This document shows positions 22,724-36,199 of a stretch of 64,000 nucleotides of DNA, piece after piece; within the stretch, counting starts at the first letter, position 1; each line of letters begins with the position of its first letter. Below the pieces are notes generated by a model. The model was not told the origin of the DNA. It saw only the letters and a list, made by a program, of their open reading frames with translations, and did not search any database. Both the position numbers and the translations under genes were made by a program. The stretch is from Dipodascopsis uninucleata var. uninucleata. Its lineage: Eukaryota; Ascomycota; Lipomycetes; Lipomycetales; Lipomycetaceae. Location of the stretch: contig JAJLTO010000022.1 of assembly GCA_030568195.1 (NCBI GenBank), positions 1 through 64,000 on the forward strand, in the 5' to 3' direction.

Positions 22724-23247
22724 ATGAGTAGTGCAAACAAAGTGCTGTATGCAAATCGAAAATTCTGATGTTCTTTATTTACTGCTTAAAACGATCTAAC
22801 CAGTTCATAACATAGAAAACGCATGGCAGCCGCTGCTGGTATAACATTAGTATCATACATTGCAGTTCGAGCGTAAGGCGATTTAGTTAATGATATCCCA
22901 GATTTTCAATATCAGCTGCAGGCAAACGCTAATCAACCTCATAGATACCTTGATGACAAAAGGAAGCAGAGATACGTGGAAGGGCGAAACAGTAAGTTGA
23001 TTGCGAATAATGAGAGTAAACGGATAAGATCATTGGATCAATTGATATTAGAATTTATTTACTCTACACCATCGCGGAAATTCCACTTTGAAAATCTTTT
23101 AAGCTAAGCTAAGAACAAGCTAATGATTTGTCATATTCTATAGCCTCATTTCAAACGATCGCGGAGTATGAACACCACAGCGATGGTGCAGCTAACCCAT
23201 CATCTGAGGAAGTAAATGATCCTGCAGCTGGTCGAAAACGAAGATAG
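22724..23247 (+). CDS. Small single-pass membrane protein, 4 exons, 76 aa, unknown function
   Basis: Built from splice signals: exons 22724-22746, 22816-22872, 22945-22991, 23144-23247. Each intron has GT..AG ends, and the second and third have CTAAT-type branch sites just before the acceptor. The joined frame starts MSSANKVLKRM, continues with one hydrophobic helix (AAAAGITLVSYIAVRA), a basic stretch (DDKRKQRYVEGR) and a polar tail ending AGRKRR. A short basic N-terminus, one helix and a charged tail suggest a mitochondrial inner-membrane or ER single-pass protein. I do not recognise the family. All three junctions preserve one frame, which supports the model, but no exon exceeds 104 nt, so the call depends on splicing being right. 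Confidence 0.5.
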
Positions 23248-23296
23248 GAATTCTCACTACAATACAGACCTAAAGATAGAAATAAGGATTGAGATC

Positions 23297-23324
23297 TTTT
23301 TATTTGGCTTTTTTTATTTGGCTT
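23297..23324. repeat. Short tandem repeat, 2 x 14 bp
   Basis: Two exact copies of TTTTTATTTGGCTT in tandem, 50 bp past the stop of the 76-aa gene, probably in its 3' UTR. Confidence 0.8.
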
Positions 23325-23862
23325 TAGAGAGTAACTCTTGAGAAAGTCCATTTGTAATTAAGCTATTACAAGTTTTATTTCTTTTATCGAAATAATCGTG
23401 TCATTATTATTTTATTTATTTTTCGAAGCGAGAGCTTCGTCCAGTGAAGCAATTTCGTGGTTATAAACAAAACACCTTGACTATCTATCTGTACGTACAA
23501 TTCATATGAACCACGTATAAACATTATAAAGACCTATGTACGAAACCAACTCAACTTTTAATAATATTGTTCGACTATTGTATGACGTGCTACTAGTATC
23601 TGGTTCGTAACATCAATACAAAACCTATCCCTAAATAATACGAGCTTTTTGTAAACATACAAACCTTTCTGGTCTACATAATTTTTGCTGATCCATTCAG
23701 ATTATATAGGCTTAGGAAACAAAACGTAGAGAAAATAGACTATTAAAATAAATGTATGCCATTATCAATACCAAAAAAATCAGTATGAACCAATTAATCG
23801 CCATCCGTTAAAACTCCATATAGTACAGTAAAAACAAACTGTGTATAACATGATAATGTAAA

Positions 23863-24054
23863 TCAATCAAAATATATCTTTCTGTATAATGCACCAAAAG
23901 CAGAAAAACTCACACAAAAGAGAGCTAATTCTAGTCTGATCTCAAACTTCCCCACACAAGTATCAGAACTAATATTTAAAGAAATTTGCGAAATAAATCC
24001 TCTTATGTAGAAACCGATTGTGCAAAGTGAAAGTACGCTTAACATCGTATACAT
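23863..24054 (-). CDS. Possible 63-aa hydrophobic ORF
   Basis: ATG-started frame (MYTMLSVLSLCTIGFYIRGF) with two hydrophobic stretches, lying 75 bp downstream of the 55-aa gene on the same strand. It could be a small membrane protein, part of that gene's 3' UTR, or chance. No family recognised. The rest of 23248-24129 is AT-rich and empty. Confidence 0.2.
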   Translation of the reverse strand: MYTMLSVLSLCTIGFYIRGFISQISLNISSDTCVGKFEIRLELALFCVSFSAFGALYRKIYFD

Positions 24055-24129
24055 TAATAAAGAGGAATTAAATTATCCATAAGCAATATGCAGAAAACTC
24101 CTCACGAAGTCAAAAATCGAGATGGAAGT

Positions 24130-24401
24130 CTACTTATGGACAATACTGATATCTAAAATCTAAAGGTCCTGACCGACTATGTAAAACGAAAGATACAATA
24201 TCAGTAAACTGGCCAAATAGAATAACTCCATAAAAATCAAACAACTTACCTATCATGATTCAAACTTGTTCTTAGAGGTAAGGCAAAAGGTAAAGTCATT
24301 CCCATAGCCAAATAAGACAGCATAGCAAAGCTGGTTTTGCTATTGCCAACCTGTGGCGCACGGTGAGAGAATGATCTCATAGCGATATTGATAAAAGACA
24401 T
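24130..24401 (-). CDS. Putative small mitochondrial membrane protein, 2 exons, 55 aa
   Basis: Exons 24401-24250 and 24145-24130 on the minus strand, with a GTAAGT donor and ATATCAG acceptor; the second coding exon has only 16 nt. The product starts MSFINIAMRSFSHRAP, a mitochondrial-type presequence (basic, amphipathic, RSFSHR cleavage-like), then one hydrophobic helix (SFAMLSYLAMGMTLPFALPL) and a short tail. Size and plan resemble cytochrome c oxidase subunit VIIc (yeast Cox8, human COX7C), with a helix of the form Y..G...PF followed by a polar end. The typical motif before the helix in that family is not clearly present, so the assignment is weak. Other tiny inner-membrane proteins are equally possible. 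Confidence 0.42.
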
Positions 24402-26422
<2,021 letters not shown>

Positions 26423-26796
26423 ATGAGTATGATCATATATGCACAATGCTGTCAGGATATATCACATACGTCTACAAGTATGACTGCTTGCCGAACAAGT
26501 GTCTGAAATTAGAATGCTTCGACAAACTATTCATATGAAGTCTGGGGGCAGATGTATATTTTTATTTATGTACACTAGAAAGAAAATGGACATTGGTGTA
26601 AGAAAAATCACTACATGTTACAAGAGCACTTTTAATAGATCGTTAATGAGCATCTATGATCAACCTTATTAAATTTGATAAATTTACTAGACACCTTTAC
26701 CTAAAGAAATGAATATGAACCAATGAATAGAGATTAGACCAAAAACCATAACAGATGATACTTCTATACTTAATACTTCAGTTCGTCACATTGAAT
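26423..26796. other. Convergent NOP10/NOB1 spacer
   Basis: A 374-bp spacer between convergent 3' ends. AT-rich; nothing beyond probable 3' UTRs. Confidence 0.5.
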
Positions 26797-28500
26797 CTAT
26801 TTACTTTTTCTCTGGCGCTCATTGACATATCGACCTTTGCCAACCCGCACACCAGACTTCGTTGGATCTCTTTTGTATGATCCATTTAAAAATGGTGAGC
26901 CCATAGCATCAATGCCACCATTTCCGATCCATTCTTGCATAAGCTTTTCGCTATGGCGTTTATGCCATTGATCATTCTTAACGGCCCTTAAATATTCTTT
27001 TTGATCTCCCCTGTAATGTTTTAATTATTAGTCTCAATGAGATTGAAGAGAGAAATATCCTACATTAACATCTACTAACCTTAATAGTGCATCTTCGTTT
27101 GTCTCGCCGCCTGTCTTCCTATTTTGACGACTTTGTGGAGTTGGGAGACTGTAACGATTGCCGCGATGAGTCCATTGGAAATTTTTCTTGAGATGAATCT
27201 GAAGTTTCCCTGTGTCGGCTGAAGTTGTAACAGTACATCTTAACAGTGTAGCACCACCACACTTTGGACAGAAATGCTTTGGGGTAGCGGTGACAGAAGG
27301 GGAAGTTAAGTGAAAGCAGGCATGGCATCTGAGCATCCAGCTTCGGATCTTTTTGATCTGCTTTCCAGACTGAGGATTTATAACATTAAGGCCGATTTGC
27401 ATTGCTACATTCTGCATCGCAAAATCGTTTGTAGCAACACCAACTTTAATAACTGTTACTTTCTCCAATAAATCCTTTGCGTTTGATACCTCTAGTGTGC
27501 CATCTAAAACTTGCTGGTACAATAGTGTCTCTGGGGTAATCCATCCCTCATCATCATCCTCATCTATATCTTCTCCTACGATAATAACGTTATCTTCTAT
27601 CTGCTCTCCAACATCACTTTCAATTAAAGGATTAACTTCAATATTAGAACCTAGCCTTTTTACTTTGTCGGGTTCTAATTCAGTAGTTTTGCTCTCATTC
27701 TTATTGATACATGTATCTTGATCAGTAGATTTCACACTCGGACTGATAGTAGCCTTGACGGTGACTTGATTAGATGATTTATTACGCTTTACCACATTTT
27801 TTCTATGCTTTGCTTTCGCCTTAACTGTGGTCCATTCATCGTCTTCCGTTCTCAAATTACCAGATTTTATATCGATGGGTTCCTTATAGACGCCTTGAGG
27901 CGACTTGCTATCATTCGCGCGATTCTCGCTCTCATTCGACTTCTCAGTAGAACTTCCGCCACTTCCGCCAGCAATAGAAAAATTATTTACTCTCCTATCA
28001 ACGACTGACGATTCACCTACTCTAATGCTTTCAGTAGCTTTGTCTGGAACTGCCTTATTGATCTTGAGCTGACCAGGAACTTTTCGTAGTCGCCAGTCTC
28101 CGTTATTTCGTTCACATTCAAGCTGATATGTTAATGCCAGAATATGCAAATCAGGAGCACTCAAGACAGAATAATCTCCAGTTTTCTTTGCAAAGTCCGA
28201 AACTAAAAGCTTTGTTAGATATTGCGTTCTAAGCGTATAGTAATGATAGCTTAAATAAATAAATCATCTATAAGTGAAATGTCTTTTACCAATTTGAATG
28301 TATTCAATGCTAGGCTGTCGCAGATTCAGTCGATCTTCCCATAGAATCAAATTTTGCCTTGCTCTCTCGTCTTTGATCTCACTGTATACAGAAGTTGTGG
28401 TTATAAATTCGTCAGCTAAATGAACTAGTGCTGAGTACCCGTTCAAGATCAACGGTCCAGCATCCAAGACGAGGCAAGAAACCTTGGGAGTAGTCGCCAT
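26797..28500 (-). CDS. NOB1: 20S pre-rRNA endonuclease Nob1, 3 exons, 515 aa
   Basis: Exons on the minus strand: 28500-28290, 28202-27080, 27010-26797; the total is exactly 516 codons. Nob1 is the PIN-domain nuclease that makes the final cut at site D, forming the 3' end of 18S rRNA in late cytoplasmic pre-40S particles. The PIN domain begins at once (CLVLDAGPLILNGYSALVHL, with the catalytic Asp of LDAG), then YSEIKDERAR, and DFAKKTGDYSVLSAPDLHIL across the first intron. A zinc ribbon follows in exon 2 (CHACFHLT and KHFCPKCGGATL, four Cys). The C-terminal exon carries DAMGSPFLNG and SGVRVGKGRYVNERQRK. The first intron was placed by its CTAAC branch site and TTTTAG acceptor, which restore the conserved reading. 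A central linker is Asp/Glu-rich and probably disordered. An AAAAAATTTTC run lies near 28650 upstream. Confidence 0.96.
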
Positions 28501-28957
28501 TACGACAGTCTACTTTTCTTGTTATCTACTATTTAAATATTAAACAATAATATCTGATTGGATATTATAACAAACAGTATAATCTATTAAAGATTCTCGA
28601 ATTTTCAATAGTAAAATAATTAGAACTACCTCAATGTTGAAAAGCACAAAAAATTTTCTGTAGTTTGTGCGGCTTTGGATATTAACTAAAGTTATAAAAA
28701 TTTCACTACAGTAAGCCCTAACAATTTTGACATGTATTCCTTTCAAACATTAACATATAGCAATACACTAGAAAACTAAAATTATACCATATCAAAATCG
28801 TATAACATAAATGTCTCATCGGTGCTTGAGACTATGATATCAGAATAATGAATCTCTCACAGTAAACAAAAGTTATGAAGCAAAGAAGGAGAAAACAGAA
28901 AAGGTAAATAAATTAGATGCTATACTATCCTCGACAGAGATGGATCCTAATTATAGT
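28501..28957. promoter_or_regulatory. NOB1 promoter and ERG7 3' region
   Basis: A 457-bp AT-rich spacer. It has an RRPE-like AAAAAATTTTC near 28650 and a CTCATCG core (PAC-like) near 28815, both common upstream of ribosome-assembly genes in yeasts. Chance is possible at this base composition. Confidence 0.35.
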
Positions 28958-31406
28958 TCAGATTTTCTCGTTACCATACAGTTTAGCATAAAGACCGAGA
29001 GCCTTGATACTGAAGTAAAATTTATAATTAGGATATTCAATCGTGCAGCTTCTATTGAATATACCTTCAATAGCCTCTTGCTTCCAATCACCAGCAAGCT
29101 GCTGTCTGTCCATGATGAGCTTAATTCCTTTAGTTATAATATCTTTGTTTGGATAACTGGCATACATAAGGGCTAAGCATACCCATGAGGTGTTTACAAC
29201 TTGAGATTTCTCATGAGGAACATATTGAAGAGTTTCGCATGCCTAGAGAAGAGGGTCTTAATTAGTTCACACGCTCAGACTATCAACCTCATATAAATAT
29301 AAATATATAAATCTCTTACTTTGTAACTCTCACCCCAACCACCGTCACTCATTCTTTTGGTAACTAGAAAGTCGCATGCCTTTCTAAGGACCTCAGAATT
29401 TTCATATGACTCTCCTTGGTAGGACAAAGCTTCGATAGCAAACATTGCCGCATAAGTAAAGCAAATTCCCCAAGACCCATAGAAAGATCCATCTGGTCTC
29501 TGTGCACTCTTTATAAACTTACACGCATTTTCGATAGCTTTAATGACGTCAGCACGCCGGTAATTAGAATGATCACGGAAGTATGACAAGCCAATTACGA
29601 CAGAGTCCGAACATTCAACATACGGATACTCAATCATAATGTTCCCGAAAACTTCAGCTGGATTCAGATTCTCAAGTAGCGGAGTGCCCCTAATCCTTTC
29701 ATAAGACGCAAAACTTCCTGGTGCAAATGAGATGTCATTCTGGAGACCAAGGAGAACGTCAATAGCAGGATATATTTTGTCGTCACTAATTAGCTTTTCT
29801 ACAAAAGGAAGTTTCTGAACCATTAGAACAGCTTTCAAAGCTTCAGAGGTACAGTCACTGACTGTATATCCTTGATGCTTTGTTGAAAACGGCCAACATC
29901 CTAGCCTTGTATCTCTGAAACTTCCAGGTAAACAATTTTCGGTGAATTGTGAATTCTTCAAAAACAATAGACCTTTCTTAAAAGTATCGTTAAACTCCGG
30001 TATATCCTGAATGCCAATCTGGCACATAGTCTGCAAGGTAAAGCTCGTGTCCCAGCATTGCACCCCATTGGTACCCATCATCAATAGACCCTCTTCACTC
30101 ATAGCCATAAAATCACGAAATCTCTCTTTGTGACGGGAAAAAGTCTTCGAATCTGGTCCATCTTCATAAAAGATTACCAGCGCATTGAGAACGTTATTAA
30201 TAGGACCAATGCAGAGATAGTCTGTATTCAGATCTTCTTTTCTAACTAACTCGACCACTCTGTCTTCAGCCTTCTTCTTTAACCAATCTGGCCTGAAATA
30301 TTTCTCTATCCAAACAAGAACTTGATTAGAAACATCTAATATTGTTGTATGAGGATAGTAGATGTCAATTGGCGACACATCATTTCGATGTTTTGAGAAA
30401 TCAATCTCCTCATATGGACATACATAAATCTCATTGCGTAATGATTCAAGTAATGGATCTAATTCCGCTTTAGATTTCTTCGAATAAAGATAGCCCATCG
30501 GTAAGTAAACATTTCTACAATGAACCCACCATCTTCCCGGGTGAAATGGTAATACATATGGCAACAACCTTTAAACCTCAGTTAGCGAAACAAAGAGCGA
30601 TAATCTGCTGATGATCTTGCACCAAAACGTACCATAAGTCCGGTGGAGCAGGATTTACACCTTCCCATTCGTAGATGTTCAAAAGAGCAAGCCATAATTT
30701 ACCCCAGTGAGGACTTCTAACTGCGCCACCTACACACAGAACTATTAGAGCCATAAAAGAAATGAAGCGATTGAATCCTGCATACCCATCTTATGTAAAG
30801 TTTGCCTAGCCTTAAGCGCAACTGGATGGTCAGGATCCATTCCAAGAAGACGGAGCACCACATAATTAGAAGCTGTACCAAAAACAGTTGACTTATCTTC
30901 AGAATGCAGACCCCATCCACCATCTTCCGGATGTGCAGTATTCGCCAGATATCGCTGAATTTCTACTTTCCATTCCAAGGGAATTGGAGTCTTAGTTATG
31001 TAATGTACAGTTATGATACCTATGAGTAAGAACATAGGACCTCCATATCTGCAAGCCCAGAAACCCTCGTCCAGCTGAAGTTCTTTGAAAAATCGCATGC
31101 CCTTAAGAGCTGCATCAAAGGGCGTCTCCGCCTTTGGGCTTTCTGGTATACCCTATAACAATAAGTATGAGTTAATTGAACGAAAACACCCAATGCTGTC
31201 GACAATTTACATACCGTTTCTAAACCAACCATGTATTTCTCATAAACTCTTTGAGGTCGCTTTTCCATTTCAATATCATCGTGGAGGTATCTCCAGTTAA
31301 TTTTGCCAAAAGCATCAGTATCAACGCGCCATCTGCTGCGATCTGTTCGATCCATATTGAACTTCTCTGCTGGCAGTGGTCGCTCCTCAATTGAATAACG
31401 AGACAT
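28958..31406 (-). CDS. ERG7: Lanosterol synthase Erg7, 5 exons, 729 aa
   Basis: Exons on the minus strand: 31406-31215, 31152-30786, 30729-30633, 30568-29320, 29242-28958; total 730 codons including stop (yeast Erg7 731 aa). It cyclises 2,3-oxidosqualene to lanosterol, the first sterol of the ergosterol pathway, as a monotopic enzyme of ER and lipid droplets. Family landmarks in order: [62 protein letters not shown] across an intron, [12 protein letters not shown], the catalytic-acid motif [38 protein letters not shown], and near the end [15 protein letters not shown] and YPNYKFYF. The catalytic Asp is present, but the usual DCTAE reads DCTSE. Several QW motifs are intact. Splice junctions all restore conserved residues. 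Divergent from TVP18 over 1.4 kb. Confidence 0.97.
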
Positions 31407-32787
31407 TTTACACGTATTATCAACGATTAAATGCGTATATAAATAATAGAGATTATGGCGTGTCGTTCTCTTTAGAATTACTATTCTTGATGAGAAGTAA
31501 AATGAGAACAGAAGTCGTAATTCTTTGGGCTGCGCCTATATATAACTTGCCAAACTTCTTAAAAATGAAACTTGTTGAGAACCACCAGAGTCGAAACAGT
31601 TTAGGACTTATTTTATCAGACAAGTTATGACTCGCAATTATGTACACAATTCTCGCCTATATTGTATTATATAATGTTATTTATCCTTGATAATAATATG
31701 AATAATACGACAACCCAGAACTAGATAGATGTGACACTTCTCCAAAGATATATCTTATCTTGACCAGCTGTTATTATGTATGATAATAGATGCTTGAGAT
31801 TCAATCTGCTACTTCTATGAGGACATTACCATGAGAAAGACGCGTTGTCTGTTAAATTCGTATGTTAGTTTCTCGCTATAAAATACAATAGTATTATTTA
31901 TTATTTTCAAGCGAAGTGAAGAACCAAGTTACGCCGAGCAGCCGTTAAATTATACAATTTCTATATCTTCAAATTGCTGCAATTTAAAATCTGATATAGA
32001 TAGAGGGAAGACTGGCGCTTAATTATCTATATAATATTGCTGTTTACTAGACGCAGTACCTGCGCGTTGCTGTATTCAATTAAAGAAATGAATTGTAATA
32101 ATATTCGACTGCTGTCCGAGCTATTCTCGGCTCTAGTTTCTTAGACTACAGAAATCTCGTATCGTCCCACAATAAACGTACGAATACGAGTCATCGCGAC
32201 CCTCAGCACTCTTACGGTAAAGGGTTGCTGGTAGAATGACTTGTGACCAGTAAACCTCATTTGTGAACCAGTCTGCACATATAATCCGGGTAACGGCATA
32301 CGCACGTTCTATATCTGAATGATCCAGTTTTAAGATTAGATTATATAGGCAAAGCAATAGAATTAGTTTAGCTGTCGAATTGTGATATCATACCATATTT
32401 TTTAACAGTGAAATACGGATATAGTGTCTGTATAGTAATACAAGTTTGATTGATAGGAGAGTAAGTCAAGAGCATGTGCGATAAAGTAGATTGCGATTAA
32501 TAGAAAAGGTGGTGGTTGAAGATGGAGGAGCCGGAGGGGAAGACAGATCGATGACGACAGCCAGAAGGCAATAGACGACAAGATACAGATTTTTTGAAAC
32601 GATCGAACAAGCATAAGAATAGAAGTTATCTAGAAAGTTGGCGATATTAAGCAAGATAGAAACCATTGGGCATTGCATTTATTTTAATAGTTGTTTAGAT
32701 AGCTAACTCATTTTATTTTTATGTAATATAGATTAACAAAGTATCAGGAACGTTAAAATAGGTGATCGAGATCATATCAGTAGCAAA
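31407..32787. promoter_or_regulatory. 1.38-kb divergent ERG7/TVP18 promoter region
   Basis: No gene seen; minus-strand ORFs of 70-74 codons between 32133 and 32678 are hydrophobic but lack conserved character and sit in AT-rich or low-complexity DNA. I found no clear Upc2 or SREBP-type sterol element by eye. Confidence 0.4.
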
Positions 32788-33416
32788 ATGTCGATCACAG
32801 ATGAATTGAAGACTCGTAATTTCAGTATATACGGGCAATGGTATGTTATTAGACATTGGATGCGTTTGACGCTGATAGTAAAGATCGATGACGATGGTTT
32901 TGCATAATTTGATGCTGACAATGGGCTATTGCCCTCATTACAGGACCGGTATTCTATCTATTATTGTCTGCATCGCGGTCGGTATTGCCACAATTTTTTC
33001 GTTCAATCTCGGGTTGATTATTTTCTCCGGCGTATGCATGTAAGATCTGAATTTATATTTTAGAAGTAATGGAATGCATTTTACTAATAGCTGATATTTT
33101 GTTTGATTGCTTTAGTGGACAAGGTCTTGTATTGGTGTTCGTCGAAATCCCATTCTTATTACGCATCTGTCCTATTTCTGAAAATTTTTCAACTTTCGTC
33201 CGTCGTTTTAATAACAACTGGCCTCGTGCGGGTTTTTATTTAATTTTTGCCTTAATTCAATGGTTTACTCTCTTCATTAGAGGTTCTTCGCTCATTGTTG
33301 CGGCGGTTTTCTTGACAATCGCTTCTCTCTTCTATACCTTTGCTGCCCTCAAGGGTCAGATGTTCACGTCTAGCTCTACACTTGGTGGACAAGGCCTTGC
33401 TCAACAGATCATATAA
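32788..33416 (+). CDS. TVP18: Golgi membrane protein Tvp18, 3 exons, 149 aa
   Basis: Exons 32788-32840, 32944-33039, 33116-33416, joined in one frame. Tvp18 is a four-pass protein of late Golgi/Tlg2-containing compartments in yeast; its role in vesicle traffic is poorly defined. Conserved features: RNFSIYGQWTGILSI across the first intron, VFVEIPFLLRICPISENF, FNNNWPRAGFYLIFALIQW, then a last hydrophobic helix (VAAVFLTIASLFYTFAA). The PFLLRICP and NWPRAGFY motifs match yeast Tvp18 closely. The C-terminal tail after the last helix is slightly shorter than in yeast (167 aa). Introns carry GTATGT and GTAAGA donors. The start is the only in-frame ATG of exon 1. Confidence 0.93.
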
Positions 33417-33846
33417 TGTCTTTCCACGAGGACAGAGGTATTTACGATATTAGAGATACCATTATGTGAATTTAGTCTTACTATAAATTTAAATTTCTAT
33501 TAAATTATCAAATTCTAGATAGTTGCAGATTTCTTTTGATAGCGCAGAGTAGGAATATGTTAATTTTACAGCGCCAATTCGCAAAACTTGTAATGTCAAA
33601 CTTTTTTAAAATACTCTTTTATAATAGTCTTTAAATTAATAAAATAGTTATTTATTGTGATATTATAAACGGTACGTGCTCTTTAGTAGTATTTTTTTGG
33701 AGAGTCTCGCTAAAATGGTGATGAGAAGATATATATATATATATATATATATTTGGGAAGCCGCAAACTTGTAAAAAATATGTAGGATATTTCTGCTACC
33801 GTCAAACTATTTATTATATTTAATCTAATGATGGTCTGACGAAACA
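33417..33846. promoter_or_regulatory. TVP18/U2SURP spacer with AT microsatellite
   Basis: A 430-bp AT-rich spacer between two plus-strand genes; contains the (AT)12 run at 33729-33752. Confidence 0.5.
33729..33752. repeat. (AT)12 dinucleotide microsatellite
   Basis: Twelve uninterrupted AT units about 95 bp upstream of the U2SURP-like start codon. Confidence 0.95.
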
Positions 33847-36022
33847 ATGGTGCCGCCTCCTAGACATTTTACGCAGCCTTCTAGAAGACCAGTGGTAAGA
33901 TAGGGATCTCGATATAAGTAGTCTATATTTAGCTTGCTGACAGAAAAACTTGGATATTCAATGGTAGACTGTACCTTCAGGTCAGCCGTCGAAATCTATC
34001 AGCGGATCACATAAGTCTTCCTTCGAGAGAGCAAAGGAAGCGGAAGAAGCAAAGCGCAAGAAGGAAGAAGAGGAGACACGTGCTGCTTATGAGGATTTTG
34101 TGAGAAGTTTTCAAGACGATGATGGTAGCCAGCATTTAGAATTCGTATCGAGCAGGGGTGCTCCAAGTGCGCCATCAGCAGGTTCATTTCATGCAGCTCA
34201 GCGAGGAAGATCTACAACTCTTTCATGGACGCAAAAGCGACATGCCATCGGAGATCCTACTGGAAGGGTTTGTGGACTTCGTTGAGAATATTACTTCTGT
34301 ATATCGTTAATCTTACTGACTGTTGCAATTATTACTAAGGGATTACCGAAGAGAAGATTCGTCGAACCCATGCTGAAGAGACCCGATCAGCTCCGGCCTG
34401 AAAGATTGATGGATGAAATACATAATACCGATGAAATTACAAAGGCAGTTGGTAATATGAAGGCGACGCTTGATTTGAGTGGAATACCAGTTGGCATGAC
34501 TCATGTAGCATTGCGTAATGTCTTAGAGGTTTATGGATCGGTATCTAACGCGACAATTACACCGTCTGTAGACAGAAGAAAACGAGGCTGGAACGCAAAA
34601 GCGATATTTGAGAATGAAAATGATGCAGAGAGAGCTAGATCAGAAATGAATGGCAAGTATCTTGGAGAGGGTTACTGGCTAGCTGCATCGATCGGTGACA
34701 AAATAGGTGGTCTTGGTGCTCGATTTGAATTAAGATCAGGCTACCCATTCAATGCGTCACCCCTAGAGAACGGTCAACAGGATCCTCGGACTGTAAATAC
34801 AGGTTTTAGACGTGTAGCGCCTCCTGGGGAATTTTCGTCTCCCGGTAGTTCTTACAGTGATGCCAGGATGCCCGAGAGAGGTAACAAATTACAAATAAAA
34901 GTATCGTATCCTTCTTCTCTCACCGCTTTTCGACGAATAAATGGAATGATTGAGCGTGTTTTACTACATGGTCCAGAATTTGAGGCTATAATAATGGAAC
35001 GAGAAAAGACAAACCCAGATTTTGCATTTTTGTTTGATTCTGGTCATCCTGACCATGCATATTACAGATGGAAAATTTGGAGTTTGAGGAATAAAGAGCC
35101 AATAGAGAACTGGAACACCAGTTCTGCTGAACTGTTTAATAACGAAATTATGTGGCTACCGCCACATCGAGGAAAGAGTCTTGATGAGGAGCTGGACATT
35201 TTAGATAATATAGAAGATATAGACGAGACACTTAATGATAGCGAACGAGAACCGTGGCTTGGGCCCATAGCCTATCTTCATCTTAATTTACTGCTCCAGC
35301 ATATTTCTATGCGTAGAGGTGCAATTGCTCGGGTGATGGCGTTTGCAATAGATAATGCTTACGCAGCAGATGAAATTGTGGATATTATATGCCAAAGTAT
35401 TATTAGTCCAAAGGCTACCACGCAGAATCGCGTCGCTCGTCTATGGGCTGTTGGCGATATTCTATACAATGCAGGTATGGGTGTTGGTAGAGCTTCAGGT
35501 ACAGGGAAAAGTGGATGGAAGTATCGGCAGATTTTTCAGGCAAAACTGAAAGATGTATTTCTTGGATTAAACGAAGTTTTTAAGTCATTTGACGGCCGGA
35601 TTCGTGCCGACAATTTCCGTAGACAGATATTGTCAGTTTTAAACGTGTGGGAGGTAAGTAATTTTTCTAAATGCAATTCTTATTGTCGATGGTAATTAAC
35701 TTAATAATTACAAAAACTATTGTAGGGATGGAATGTTTTTACTCATACAGCTCTAGCTGAGATGACAGTTTTATTTACTGGCAAGTCCAACGAATATGAG
35801 AAGGAAGCAGGTGTATCAGATGATGCCAAGAAGGCTGTTCCTGAGGCCCCAGACGTGAAAAGATGGAAGAAATGGGAGAAATCACCTAACTTAGCTGATA
35901 ACGAACAATCGAAAAATAGTGACCAAAGTAAAGCCAAAAAACCAGAGGATCTCATAGATCCTGACTTGGACGGCGAGCCACTAACTGACAGCGATAATGA
36001 CGAGTTTTCCCACAAAATGTAA
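33847..36022 (+). CDS. U2 snRNP-associated SURP/RRM/CID protein (U2SURP/SR140 type), 4 exons, 646 aa
   Basis: Exons 33847-33894, 33986-34267, 34340-35653, 35726-36022; total 647 codons including stop. Domains follow the order of human U2SURP (SR140). An N-terminal KE-rich segment (SFERAKEAEEAKRKKEEEE) leads into AAYEDFVRSFQ, an RRM near residues 150-235 (LDLSGIPVGMTHVALRNVLE, then KAIFENENDAERARSEMNGK), a SURP module (RRINGMIERVLLHGPEFEAI with YYRWKIWSL), then a CID-like domain (ARVMAFAIDNAYAADEIVDI, VARLWAVGDILYNAG). The tail is acidic with DLDGEPLTDSDNDE. SR140 associates with U2 snRNP and the 17S U2 particle in the nucleus; budding yeast lacks a clear orthologue, so its presence fits the intron-rich genome. 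The first exon encodes 16 residues. The second acceptor was chosen because only the CAG six bases after the first keeps the frame. Confidence 0.92.
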
Positions 36023-36199
36023 ATCCATAAGCAAATTACCTCTTGTATTGATATAATGTTCAATAAATAATGTGTTTAACTATCTCGTGGAACGCGTCTG
36101 TTGTTTCTGTATAAATCTAATTTAACTGCCTTCAAAACATGGAGAAACACGCACACAATATTAACTTTTTTAATATCATGATGAGAATCGTTTAGAAAA

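Noticed and set aside
32133-32678. Three hydrophobic minus-strand ORFs between ERG7 and TVP18
   Set aside because: Overlapping frames over AT-rich and low-complexity DNA, no conserved motif, none ordered as spliced exons.
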